Positions 49,384 through 60,500 of a stretch of DNA of 64,000 nt are shown piece by piece (within the stretch, counting starts at the first letter, position 1; each line of letters begins with the position of its first letter). A program made the position numbers and the translations under genes. The DNA is from Polydactylus sextarius (Eukaryota > Chordata > Actinopteri > Polynemidae), in the NCBI GenBank assembly GCA_016801845.1, contig CM028922.1:5635501-5699500 (forward strand), in the 5' to 3' direction. Under the pieces are notes generated by a model that saw only the letters and a program-made list of their open reading frames with translations, made no database searches and was not told where the DNA came from.

Positions 49384-52300
49384 AGACTTAGTCATCATCA
49401 AGGTACAAAGAGGTGCTTAATTGTGCTTATCTTTTTTCTATATACAGAAACACTGATGAAAGCTATATCCCTGAGGATTACAGCACAGATTATGTCCTCT
49501 TTCATCCTACGGTGTGCAGAACATAAATCTAATGCAGGTTTTGCACTGTTTCTGTCCTTTGAAAGGGTGTATATTGTCACATGGAACGTGGGATCAGCTG
49601 TCCCGCCAGATGACATAATTTCTCTGTTTGGACCAAATGTTTCAGACGGGAGCGTGGACATGTTTATCATCGGGTAAGTAAGTATTTCTACAAGGCTCAG
49701 CAGAGTCCGAGAGACAGCCGTGAGTGCCCACTCAGTCATCTGTTACCCTGTTCTTTTTCTCATGTGTCATTTTCACTTGTTAAAGTCATCTCTCTCACGT
49801 CTTTTCCAGACTCCAGGAGGTCAACTCCATGATAAACAAGAGGCTGAAGGATGTTCTGTTTTCTGACCAGTGGAGTGACCTTTGCATGGACACCCTCAGC
49901 CCTTTTGGATATGTTTTGGTCAGTATGTTGTTCCTCATATCTGATGTTCTTTTTTCCCTCTCTTCATAATATCTACAGCTTATCAATTTCTTATTTGTTC
50001 AGGTGGCGTCCCAGCGAATGCAGGGAGTGTTACTGCTGGTTTTCTCTAAATTCTGCCATCTCCCATTCCTCAGAGGTATACAGACAGAGAGTACTCGCAC
50101 AGGACTCGGTGGATATTGGGTACGTGCTGCGCATCGAAGAGACCTGCTCTGAATCCTACTGGAGATTCATTACGTTGCAAAATTTGCAGTGTGTTTGTGT
50201 CAGTGGGCTTTTTAAGAGCGAGGTGATGGATGGATGGATTGGGGGTTGAAAGGTGGCGAGCGTGTGCGCCCTCCTGCCGACATTCACGTGCGTGCGCGGG
50301 TGAATATGTCAGCGTGTGTGACATTCTCATGTGCGTTGATGTCAGCATCACCCCTGGTTGCTGCTGGTGCAGTCTCCTTCTCTTTGAGGTCAGTGCAGCA
50401 GGAGGCTGTCTGGCTTTCTGGTTCTCTGGCTCAGTAAAAGGAAAAAAAAACCAAACCACGACCTTGTTTCTTAACACAGATCCGGTTGATACATGCCAGT
50501 GTTTTTAAATGTTATTTATAAGATGCTATGCTTAAGGGATCTATTTGTCACTGTGTCCTCTCTTTGCCCTTTCATCTCTCTCTAAGGGGAATAAAGGTGG
50601 AGTTAGTGCGAGGATGACGGTGTTCGGCCACCCGGTGTGTTTTCTCAACTGTCACCTGCCGGCTCATATGAGGAACCTGGAGCAACGGATGGAGGATTTT
50701 GAAAGCATCCTGCAGCAGCAGCAGTTTGAAGGAGGAACTGCCACTGGTGTACTAGACCACGAGTGGGTGACACCGTTTTTACATTATTTTGAAAAGTGCA
50801 TGTTTTCTTTGATGTAAAATCACCTTCATTGTGTTTTCATTAGCATGTACTGAGTCCTTTCTTTGCATTGCCATTTTGCATTTTTCATTATCTGAACCCC
50901 ACTAAAGGTTCTCCTGTTAGGATGTTAAGGTAAATTCAATCTGTAACTTCACCACTAGAGGCCACTAAATCCGACACACTGGCCCTTTTATTAAAAAATA
51001 AATAAGGTGTTAGAAAATGAATGGATGATATCTCATAGTCAAACATTCATTCATAATAAGAATAAAATAAATTTTTAGTTGTTACTTAAATGCTTCCAAT
51101 CCAATCACAAATTAAACTTGGGAGCTTCACCATATTGTGTTTTATGCATCTTGAGTTTCTTGAGTAAATTGCAACTGTACCTTTCCTGTCTCCAGTGTTG
51201 TGTTTTGGTTTGGAGATTTAAATTTCCGTATTGAAGACTATGACATCCATGTGGTGAAATGTGCCATTGACAGCAACAAGCTGCCACTTCTGTGGGAGCG
51301 AGATCAGGTGAGTCATCTTCACTACTGACTCGCTCACAGACAGTTCTTGAAGGTTTTCTAACACCTGTTTGTCTCTCAAACCTTAACCAACAGAGGGCAG
51401 TGTGGCACCAAATGAACAGACATCACTCTCTATCAGTGAGGATGAAAATCATACAAACATCCGATCTATTCTGTTCTTTTCTTCTCTACAGCTCAACATG
51501 GCTAAAAACACAGAGTCCATCCTGGAAGGCTTCATGGAGGGTCCACTCAAATTTCCACCCACTTATAAGTTTGATGTGGGAACTCACACGTATGACACCA
51601 GGTTTGTTCAGATTAGTCTTTTAATACTGACATTTAGACGTGTTTAACACTATTGTCGACCATTATGACCCTTTGGCTTCATTTAAATCAGCGCAAAAAA
51701 GAGGAAACCTGCCTGGACAGGATCGAATCCTGTGGCGCCTTCGACGCACCGGCTCTCCAGTTCCTACCCACAATGCAGCGCTACAACGGGGTCTGACCTC
51801 ATGGTTGGGTGGGGCAACTAAAGTGACGCAGCACACGTATCGAAGTCACATGGGCTACACCACCAGTGACCACAAGCCCGTATCTGCCCTGTTTTCTCTA
51901 CATGTGAGACAATACTGTTTACACATTTCAGTTAAACCTTTTACCGATCTGTCTTTGTAAAGTGTGGTTATATATATTTCTCTTTCTGTGCTTTGTTATA
52001 TTTTTCTGTAGTTTCCATTCAAGGTGGACATGCCACTGGTGGAGCTGCAGGTAAACAAGGAGTGGTATAAAGTATCAGATGCTACAGTCAGATTCACTGT
52101 TGCATCAACTTATCAGCGCAGCTCATGGGACTGGGTCGCAATATACAAGGTAATTCTTGGTTTATTATTGTCCATTTTCAGTTATTTTTTTTTACAGTAA
52201 GCATTTACACTTACGTTAACACTTATCATTAACTTCTGAACAGGTTGGGTTCAGACATCATAAAGATTACCAGGCATATGTGTGGGCCAAGGGAGAGCAC

Positions 52301-53741
52301 GCAACACAGGTGTGTAAGAAACTAAAAATCCACTAATGTATTACATGCAACAGCTCATACTGAACTCAAATGTGATGTTTCCATCTCCAGGTGACATTTT
52401 CAGAGGAAGATTTGCCAAGAGATGATTGTGAATACATCCTGGGTTACTACAGCAATAATATGAACAGTATTGTTGGATTGTCAACACCTATTCAGGTAAC
52501 AAAAGTCAGAGGAGATCGTACTTATGTGATCTTACTTATGAAATCTTTATGAAAGGATATGCACTACTTGGCCAAAACTATGTGGACACTCAAACATCTC
52601 GTTCTAAAATCGTAGGTTTTCATAAAACAGCCTCAAGTCTTCGGGGAAGTTTTTCCACAGTATTTGGAAACCTGGCTGCAGGGGCACAGTAGTGAGATCG
52701 ACCACTGATGTTGGCAGATAAGGTTAGGGCTCATGTGCACGCCAAACTGGGATAAAAAATTCTTTATGGATCTGACTTTTTTTTGCATGGGGATCCTGTC
52801 AACCAAAAAGGGCCTTTTATTAACCATTGAAACAAAGTCGAGAGCACATTTTTTGCCTAAAATATTGTAATCTCCATCATAGAATTTCACTTAATCAGTG
52901 GTGCACAGTCAGTTAGTACATTAACTTAAATATTGTATGTAATACAATTTCAAATGCTTTTATTCCCTTATATTTTATGAACAATTAAATGATTAATCAA
53001 TAGAATAATCCATAATCTAATATACTTCTATTTCACTGTATTTCAGATGAAAAAAAATGCAGTTTGTTGATATTATGTCTGTACTTTTACTTAAGTATTA
53101 ATCTGAATACTGGACTTTTGCTTGTAATAACATATTTCTACATTGTTTGATGGTTTGTTTTACTTAAGTAAAAGGCATGGAAAGTATGGTCACATACTTT
53201 TGCCCAGTGCTTTTCTTTTAACATCCTTACTCATTCTGTTATCTTGTCTTAAAACCTCCATCTTTGACAGATCAAGATACCAGTCCACAGCCCCACCGTG
53301 CATCGCTCCGACAGCTCTGATGCCAGCTCAGAAGATGACAGCACTCTCGTCCTGCTGGCACCAAACTCCCGCAGCCCGAGCCCCAACACCAGCAAACACC
53401 ACCATCGCCACCGGCGCAGCCGCAGCCCCGCCATTCCCACTCTTTCCTCCAACCCTCTTCCCTCTCTGCAGGGCCTCAGCCTCTGCCCTCGCTCTAAAGA
53501 AGGTCAAACTCAAAGACGCTCTCCCTGCTCCGCTGCTAAGAAGGAACGACTGGTGTCTCCCGACACCGTGCCGTCGCCCTCTATCAGCCCCCTCAGCCCT
53601 CGCAGCCCCGTGTCCCCAGGTAGTGGAGTGACTGCACCAGAGGCTCTGATCGCTGCCATGTTAGGTGAACACAGACCAGCTCAGGTTAGCCCCACAGGGC
53701 TCAAACAGATAGGGAAAGCAGGGGAAACAGACAATGCATAG
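46687..53741 (+). CDS. inpp5j: phosphatidylinositol 4,5-bisphosphate 5-phosphatase A, with a frameshift in this sequence
   Basis: Coding exons: 46687-47330, 49566-49673, 49810-49918, 50003-50119, 50587-50762, 51196-51307, 51492-51601, 51692-51903, 52012-52149, 52244-52309, 52391-52495 and 53271-53741. The enzyme removes the 5-phosphate from PI(4,5)P2, PI(3,4,5)P3 and soluble inositol phosphates. It has a Pro/Ser-rich N-terminus (about 1-212), then the catalytic domain with TWNVG (220-224), LQEV (252-255), FWFGDLNFR (388-396), KRKPAWT (463-468) and SDHKPV. A SKICH domain follows (VELQVNKEW, SSWDWVAIYK). The Ser/Arg-rich tail includes SRSPSP. Human INPP5J is about 1006 aa; about 788 codons are present here. 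One extra base at 51720 shifts the frame after PAWT, giving TAA at 51819. Everything downstream stays conserved in the other frame. A sequencing error is the simplest cause. Confidence 0.88.
47331..49565. other. inpp5j intron 2, carrying a Tc1-like relic
   Basis: It contains the transposase relic at about 47765-48870 and an (AC)n tract at 49351-49380. A conserved-looking open stretch at 49448-49511 was considered as an exon and rejected, because direct splicing of 47330 to 49566 preserves the frame. Confidence 0.6.
47765..48870 (+). pseudogene. decayed Tc1/mariner-type transposase
   Basis: Fragments in shifting frames follow the Tc1 transposase order. First comes GRPRTKATDKDRN (about 48150-48190), the hook-like linker. 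Then a helix-turn-helix-like LHSAGISVHHLKRSLRAEM (about 48255-48312). Then a catalytic-domain stretch GCGFMAASGSGSRVFIDG (about 48530-48590), and a remnant with KRRLKEKPPRGKTH (about 48750-48790). Stops and frameshifts break it repeatedly, so it is inactive. A plausible left end starts at ACAGTCTCAACGAAAAGTTT (about 47769); no matching right terminal repeat was found. Confidence 0.6.
50935..51000 (-). repeat. teleost interspersed repeat fragment
   Basis: Reverse-complemented it reads AAAGGGCCAGTGTGTCGGAT, TTAGTGGCCTCTAGTGGTGA, a phrase I recognise from many fish loci (recalled, not searched). It lies in inpp5j intron 6. Confidence 0.5.
51387..51402 (+). promoter_or_regulatory. CTCF-like motif
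   Basis: CCAACAGAGGGCAGTG in inpp5j intron 7 matches the CTCF core with one deviation. Motif evidence only. Confidence 0.3.
52567..52893. repeat. dispersed teleost repeat of the 'ttggccaaaa...gtggacac' family
   Basis: Starts CTTGGCCAAAACTATGTGGA and continues through TTTCCACAGTATTTGGAAAC, TCTTTATGGATCTGACTTTT and AAAAGGGCCTTTTATTAACC. The order matches a family I recall as widespread in fish. The copy is shortened and diverged; its transposon class is not assigned here. Confidence 0.55.
52896..53210 (+). mobile_element. teleost hAT-like MITE
   Basis: Begins CAGTGGTGCACAGTCAGTTA, continues GTACATT, and has interior phrases CTTCTATTTCACTGTATTTC and TGTACTTTTACTTAAGTATT. It ends near TTTTGCCCAGTGC. 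The imperfect terminal repeats and interior order match the same family split at 17165-17290 / 21211-21290. It sits directly beside the previous repeat in inpp5j intron 11. Confidence 0.6.
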
Positions 53742-56700
53742 AGATACACGTCAATAGTTTAAAGCAGGTACTGTTCAAGGAGAACGATGGCAATATCCAC
53801 GCATTCAGAGTCTGATCTGACCCCACACTGTCACTGTGCTCGTAGAAGCAGCACATTTAATGACTCCTTGTTGTAGTTTGCAAACATTCCACATTGTAGC
53901 CCTGCAGCTCTCTGTTTTTGAATCTAACATCATCTCATACACTATGTGTATATGGGGGTCAAAGACGTTTCCAGACTCCCAGTGACAAGTGCTTTTATAG
54001 ACTCATAAGCTATATCATACGTAAAAACATATTGAATGTGAAACCAAAGTTAGAGTGAACTGTGATAGATGTGGCAAGTTATTATTGACAGCAATATGGA
54101 TCTCTGTAAACAATCTTCTGTCGAAGTCAGGACTCTGGACGAGAAGTATTGACCAAATCATAGTTCACAAAGAGAGAATGTTTGTGTTTATGTGTTCGTA
54201 TGTGTGTGCGTGTGCTTTTGCGTGTGTGTGTGTGTGTGTGTGTAGGTTTATGTAAGCTTATGTGTTAAAACATAAATGTGTGAAACATGCATTTCAGACC
54301 AGAAGATGATTTAAAATTTTAACTCTATAGTTCTCGGTCTGTATTCATAAAAATGAATCTAATGTATCCAAGAATAGAGATAAAACATTTCACCACCTCA
54401 GTCAATCTGAAATGTACATGTGACTTGAACAGTAATCCTAGATCAGTGCTCTTATTCTTAGCAGCTTTGTGAATACAGCCCCTGTTCTATGGAGCTCAGT
54501 GAGTGGATGTTTAGACTAATGTGGTCATGTTGCTTCAAGGAAAAATACTGTTATTATCTGTGTGAGGGTGAAAATAATAATAAAAAAACAAGAGAAAAAC
54601 TTACTGTTTATCAGATAATCTCAAAAAGAAGTATGCGTTTGTCTGTACGTATGTCCAGACGTGTGGATTCAAGTTATGACTTTACTTTGAACTTCACAAA
54701 ATGAAAAAAAAAATAGACTTTCAAACCCACTTTAACAGCAGTGAGTTTTATTTTGAAACAATCTTCATTGTCAAGCTCAAAGATAAATAATCATGTTTTA
54801 AAAAGGGTAATGAAATCATTTTTTTTAACTCAACTATCCTGCAAAAAGATCTGACAGCTGATTATTCATGACTTCATCGTCAAAATTTGAGACTTAACTT
54901 GTTATTTGCTACACAACAGTTCCAGTTTATTTGTTTGTATAACCTACATGTTACACCGCAGAGATAAGAAATATTGTCAAAAAAGGAGGAAAAAAAGTTT
55001 GTGAGTTGGAACATCGGTACAGGACAACAACAGATGGGAAACAGATTTCCCAGCGGGAGATGACTCATATGCTGATCATACTTTCCTCTTATAAAATACC
55101 ACAAACAAGTCAATCAATGTCAATCAAGCAGAAACAAATGTCAGTACAATAACGCCATACAATTAATTAAGAAGGTTTCATAAGAGGATTTATATGAGAC
55201 ATGGATAAGTGTGCCCAGATTATGGTTTTCCATGATGTTTGTAGTCAAGATAATCACTTTTAGATTAACAAGTGGATCTAAAAAAAAAAGAAAAAAGAAA
55301 CAAAAACAGACACCAGAGAAAAGACAAACTAACAAACTGCTCAGTCAGAGAAAATCATCCTAAAATAATGATTCACTGATGATGATTCATTCAAAACACT
55401 GATGATAACAGTAGGAGTACTGATGCATTGCAATATTTTTTTTGGATTTACATTAAACTGCAGAAAATTAATCAACCTTGAATCGTTATTACAGATCTTT
55501 AGTACGCCTTCAAAATAAAGTCTAATGCCAATCATGAGGAACTGAGAGAAGGTGATTCCAAGAGAAAGTTTAAAGTTTATTTTGAAAATACTTAATACTC
55601 TCCTAAGGCTTCTAAAAATTCCTGAAATGCTTTTTATTTTTAAGCCAAATCCCTGATACAGATAAAATTACCCCATTTCAGTCCTATGAAGACACAAATT
55701 AATCTTCAAAACAACTGAAATATGATGCTTTTATGTGTTCTTGCCTCTGAAAACACAATATAACACTATAAATCTCTCACTAGGATACCTTCACTCCTTC
55801 AAGCCTTGTAGAAATTCTTAATCTTACTCTTTAAGCCTCTAGAAGTCAGATTAAAATGAGTAAATACCAAGTACTCGTTCCCCTTATGGCTTCTTAAAGC
55901 ATAAAATATGTTACATATGGAATGTAGAAACATGTATTCTAACAGAAGGTGATTCTATAAGAGGAAGAGGAAAAATACTTGTTACAGACCTTATTGAATC
56001 TGCAAGGATTCTTCTTATTTTTCTTTTCCTTCTCCAGGAATGGGGCTTTTTTTGAATTGGTTCACAGGCACAAAAACTCATGAAATTTGGCACATATATT
56101 AAGAAGTGCAGCAAAGCTCACTAGGTCTGAGTGATCCTAGTCATACTTACAACAGGAAGCGAGGTATTTGGGTTTGTTTGTATTTGAATACCTAAGGAAT
56201 TTGACATACTTGGCCTTGACAGTTTGTCAGATTTGTGTCAAATTTGGCATAAATATTAAACTGCAAAGGAATTTTTGATATCTTGTAAAATGTTGAAATG
56301 GCGAGATGATGAGTGTTAGTATCTCGCCACAAACGGAAATTGTGTCACGAAGTCACAGTGCATTGAATGACTCGTCTAAAACCTCACAGATTAGGTAGGT
56401 TTTGGGGCTCCCAAGATGAAAAACTCTGGTCTGTGTAACACTAGCACCCCCAAACAGGAAGTAAGGTGTTTGGGATTGTTTGTGTTTAGGCATATGATCA
56501 GTTTTAATGCACTTCTCCTCAAGGAATCGTCAGATTCAAGTCAAATCTGACATACATGATGTCAAGATGTTGTTGATCTTAAATTGTGAGGGAATTTTTA
56601 ATATGTTGTGATACGTTGAAATGGCGAGATGATGAATTGTAAAATCTCGCCACAAGCAGGACATGTAATAGTGTCACACTCTCTTACTCTCTTCAGGTCT

Positions 56701-56850
56701 CTGAAATTTTCTGAAATGCAAAATCGCTCTTTAAGCCTCTAGAAGTTTATTAAAATGAGTAAATAAATACCACATACTCAGTTCCCTTATAGCTTCTGAA
56801 AAAGCCATTATGTTAAAGAATATTACCAGGCTTGTTGAGACCCCTAAAAT
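53742..56850. other. inpp5j 3' UTR and repeat-derived intergenic DNA
   Basis: The 3' UTR likely ends near AATAAA at 54579, with (TG)n at 54222-54243. From 55.6 kb on, the DNA is a decayed direct-repeat block, listed separately. No gene seen. Confidence 0.5.
55827..56810. repeat. diverged direct repeat, about 900-bp spacing, with an inner module repeated
   Basis: CTCTTTAAGCCTCTAGAAG and the following AAAATGAGTAAAT / TACTC / CCCTTAT / GCTTCT words occur at 55827-55905 and again at 56727-56808. Between them a second module occurs twice, centred at 56300 and 56620: GTTGAAATGGCGAGATGATG, then ATCTCGCCACAA and GTGTCAC. The arrangement suggests an ancient tandem duplication of a dispersed repeat. 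Confidence 0.6.

Positions 56851-56889
<39 letters not shown>
56851..56889. repeat. (GAT)n microsatellite
   Basis: About thirteen ATG/GAT triplets lie directly before the LINE-like tail. Confidence 0.95.
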
Positions 56890-56891
<2 letters not shown>

Positions 56892-56916
56892 TACTTTATT
56901 GATCCCAAAGGGAAAT
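56890..56916 (+). repeat. LINE-type 3' tail
   Basis: ATACTTTATTGATCCCAAAG followed by GGAAATT is a tail sequence commonly seen at the end of fish LINE copies (recalled). The rest of the element is absent. The flanking GAT repeat could descend from its simple-repeat tail. Confidence 0.4.
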
Positions 56917-56988
56917 TAAGGCATCCAGTAGCTTACACATAAAACACAAACACAGATTACACAGTACAACAGTAAAAACAGTAAAAAA

Positions 56989-57515
<527 letters not shown>

Positions 57516-60500
57516 ATGAACTCAAACCTGAACGGCTTCCACAACGACTCGTTTATTGATGAAGACTGCTTCCTCTTCACTTCTGAATCAGTCGGAGAAG
57601 GACACCCCGGTAGGTTTTCTGTTATCTTGACAGCTAATTTGTTAATTAGCCTCGTAGCATCCCGTTAGCCTCTTTAACAAGGTCGTGTGCATGTTGCCGT
57701 TAGCTCGGCGTGTTGGTAACTGTCATCCGGTCACTAAGTAGCTGGTCCATACTCTCTGTACCTCGGTCAACACTGTTAAAACTGGCACAACAGGTCGTGA
57801 AAGTAGCCTGGTTGTAATGCACACACATTAAAACACCAGTCAACTTGTGCATTTCTGGGACAAAGACACGTTTTGGGGCTAATTTTTGAGAGTTAGCTTT
57901 ATGCTAACAACACAGCGATTAGCCTGTTAAGCTAACCCCGCTGGCGCCTGTCAATCATGCGCCTCCACATGGTTTTCTTACAATACATTTACAACTTCCT
58001 TATGTATCTGCTCGATACCCAAACTGTAGCTATATTTATGTTGATAACCATGATAAAACACATGTATGTTTTATTATTATAAGTCATCAAACAGCCATTG
58101 CATCATCGCCGCAGCAGTAGACAAGTTGTAACGTGCTCAGCAGCTGCAGGTTTGTTATTGTCTGAACAGTCAGAAATAAACCACAACTACTTATTAAGAC
58201 TTAACACAGAGACATGAGGTTAGTTTATCATTAAAGGGTGATTGTAACTACATAATAATAAGATTCTTTGCTGATCTGTACTAACAAAGTAGAGTTTCTT
58301 TACTATTTCCCAACACCACAGTCATTTCTAGTAGTTACTGACACTTAATTTAAGATAAACATTGATAAATCTTATAATGTTCAGTCTGATTGAGCAGTAT
58401 AATCTTTTAGGAAGTTGTATTAATAAAAACTGAACATTATTATCCTCCAGGTAGGATTCATTGCAGGCCCATAACATCAAGCTGTGTTAGATTAAGACAG
58501 GTGCTCCTGAACAAATGTCACCTGAGCTTTCATGTGTAACATACACCATTTTAATTGCACATCCATCCCACCAGCTTGTCGCACAATACGCTGCAGTTTT
58601 TACACTGGGGCAGTGGGGGCAGCGCTATTGAAACGGATAATAGGCTTACCAGTACTCCTAAATATAGGTACTGCAGGGGCTGCTGCTCTACTCTGAGTGT
58701 AAAGTAGTCACATCCACACACTTTATAGTGTTATGGACAGTAGAAGCACCTACAGAGATGTCTACTAATAATAAAAAGTCTTGTTTTTTCTTTGTTTTGA
58801 TGGCGAGTGAAGGAAGTATGTGGAACATATCCAGAGTAAAGACACAATAAAGACCCTTTCTTTGTTGTGTCTTTTTGTTTCATGCAACATGTGCCAGAAA
58901 AATGTCAAATAATGTTGAAAACCTCAACTGAGGGATCATCAGTGACTATACTGTAAATAATAACTTAAAGCTGTCATTTATTATAATCTGGAGTTACTTT
59001 AGAGGACATTCAGTAAAGCAGACAAGGTTTACTTAAAGCAACATAACGTAACTCAGTAGCCAATCACAGTTTTTAGTCTTCATTTATTTAAAGTACATAT
59101 ATAACAAGTCTTTTACTGTGTTTTTGTGTTAATTATAAGCAGAAATAACATGTGTCATGAAGTGTTTGGATCAAATCTGGGAAACATTTTTCTGTTTTAC
59201 TCCACAGATAAGATTTGTGACCAGATCAGTGATGCTGTGTTGGATGCACACCTCAGACAAGACCCTGATGCCAAGGTAGCATGTGGTAAGTTTTTGGCAG
59301 AGACATTCAAACATAGACACTGTCGCTTGCTGAATATTTGTTATTTAAATGAAGCATTTGATGTTGGCTTCCACTGGTAAGAAATATTTTGGTGTATTAT
59401 TATTGTTGGCAAAACGCCACAAACAACAAACAAAAACTCAGGAAGTAAACACGTTCCCTTTGCACACGTTTTAAAGTAGCAGGTTTTTGTGATGTAAAAA
59501 AATAATAAATACAATAATGATTAACAATATAAATAATTTCCAGAATTTGCCACCTTTGATGTGACTCATAAACTTTACAATTTAATTTGAAAAACTGTTT
59601 ATTTACCCTAGTAAACCGGGCAAATGAAGTCGAGGTGCTTTTGGGTGTGGCAACTATGTTGTTGGCATCAAGAACCAGTTCAACCAGTGATGGCTCATGA
59701 TCCTTATCACTTTAATACTAAAATTACAAAGTCTTTACATAAAAGATTTTCATTGAGTGTTACTCTGCCGCAGGTTAGGGCATCACAACTTGTGTTTTTA
59801 GAGTTTAATTATTTGCGTTGTGTGTTTGTGACTTGAATGCAGATGAAGAACGACTGTTGTTGCACTCGTGTTTGTTTCTGTTTGTTTGAATGTGCAGGGA
59901 AAAAAATGATGTTTTCCACAGAATTGTCAACAAACTCCAACTCAAGAGGGTTCACATCCTGTTTCAAGGCCTAATGTTTTATATGGTACCTTTAGACTTG
60001 GATAATTAACCTGCGACAATTAGTGGATAAGCAGATTTTTTTTTTTTACACAAAAACACTTGAAATTGTAAGAGTCTTATCCTTCACACTGCATTTCATT
60101 GTGTCCTCAGAGACCGTTGCTAAGACGGGGATGATCCTGTTGGCTGGGGAGATCACCTCTACAGCCAGTGTTGACTATCAAAAGATTGTCAGAGAGGCAA
60201 TCAAGCACATCGGCTACGATGACTCCTCCAAAGGTACATTTATTACAGTCAGTTGCTGTGAATGTAGATCAGGTTGAGTATCATGCAGTTAAGCCTGGTT
60301 TTCTTGTTCTATAGGCTTCGACTACAAGACCTGCAACGTGCTGGTGGCTTTGGAGCAGCAGTCCCCTGACATTGCTCAAGGTGTTCATCTGGACCGAAAG
60401 GAAGAGGATGTGGGAGCTGGCGACCAGGTCGGAGGGTTCATGTATTTATGTTTATGTTTGGTCCAGAGCTGGAGCCAGAAAGTTGGTGGTAATGAAATTT

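Noticed and set aside
49448..49511. Possible extra inpp5j exon (NTDESYIPEDYSTDY)
   Set aside because: Including it breaks the reading frame into the catalytic exon, whereas joining 47330 directly to 49566 gives DFRVYIVTWNVG in frame.
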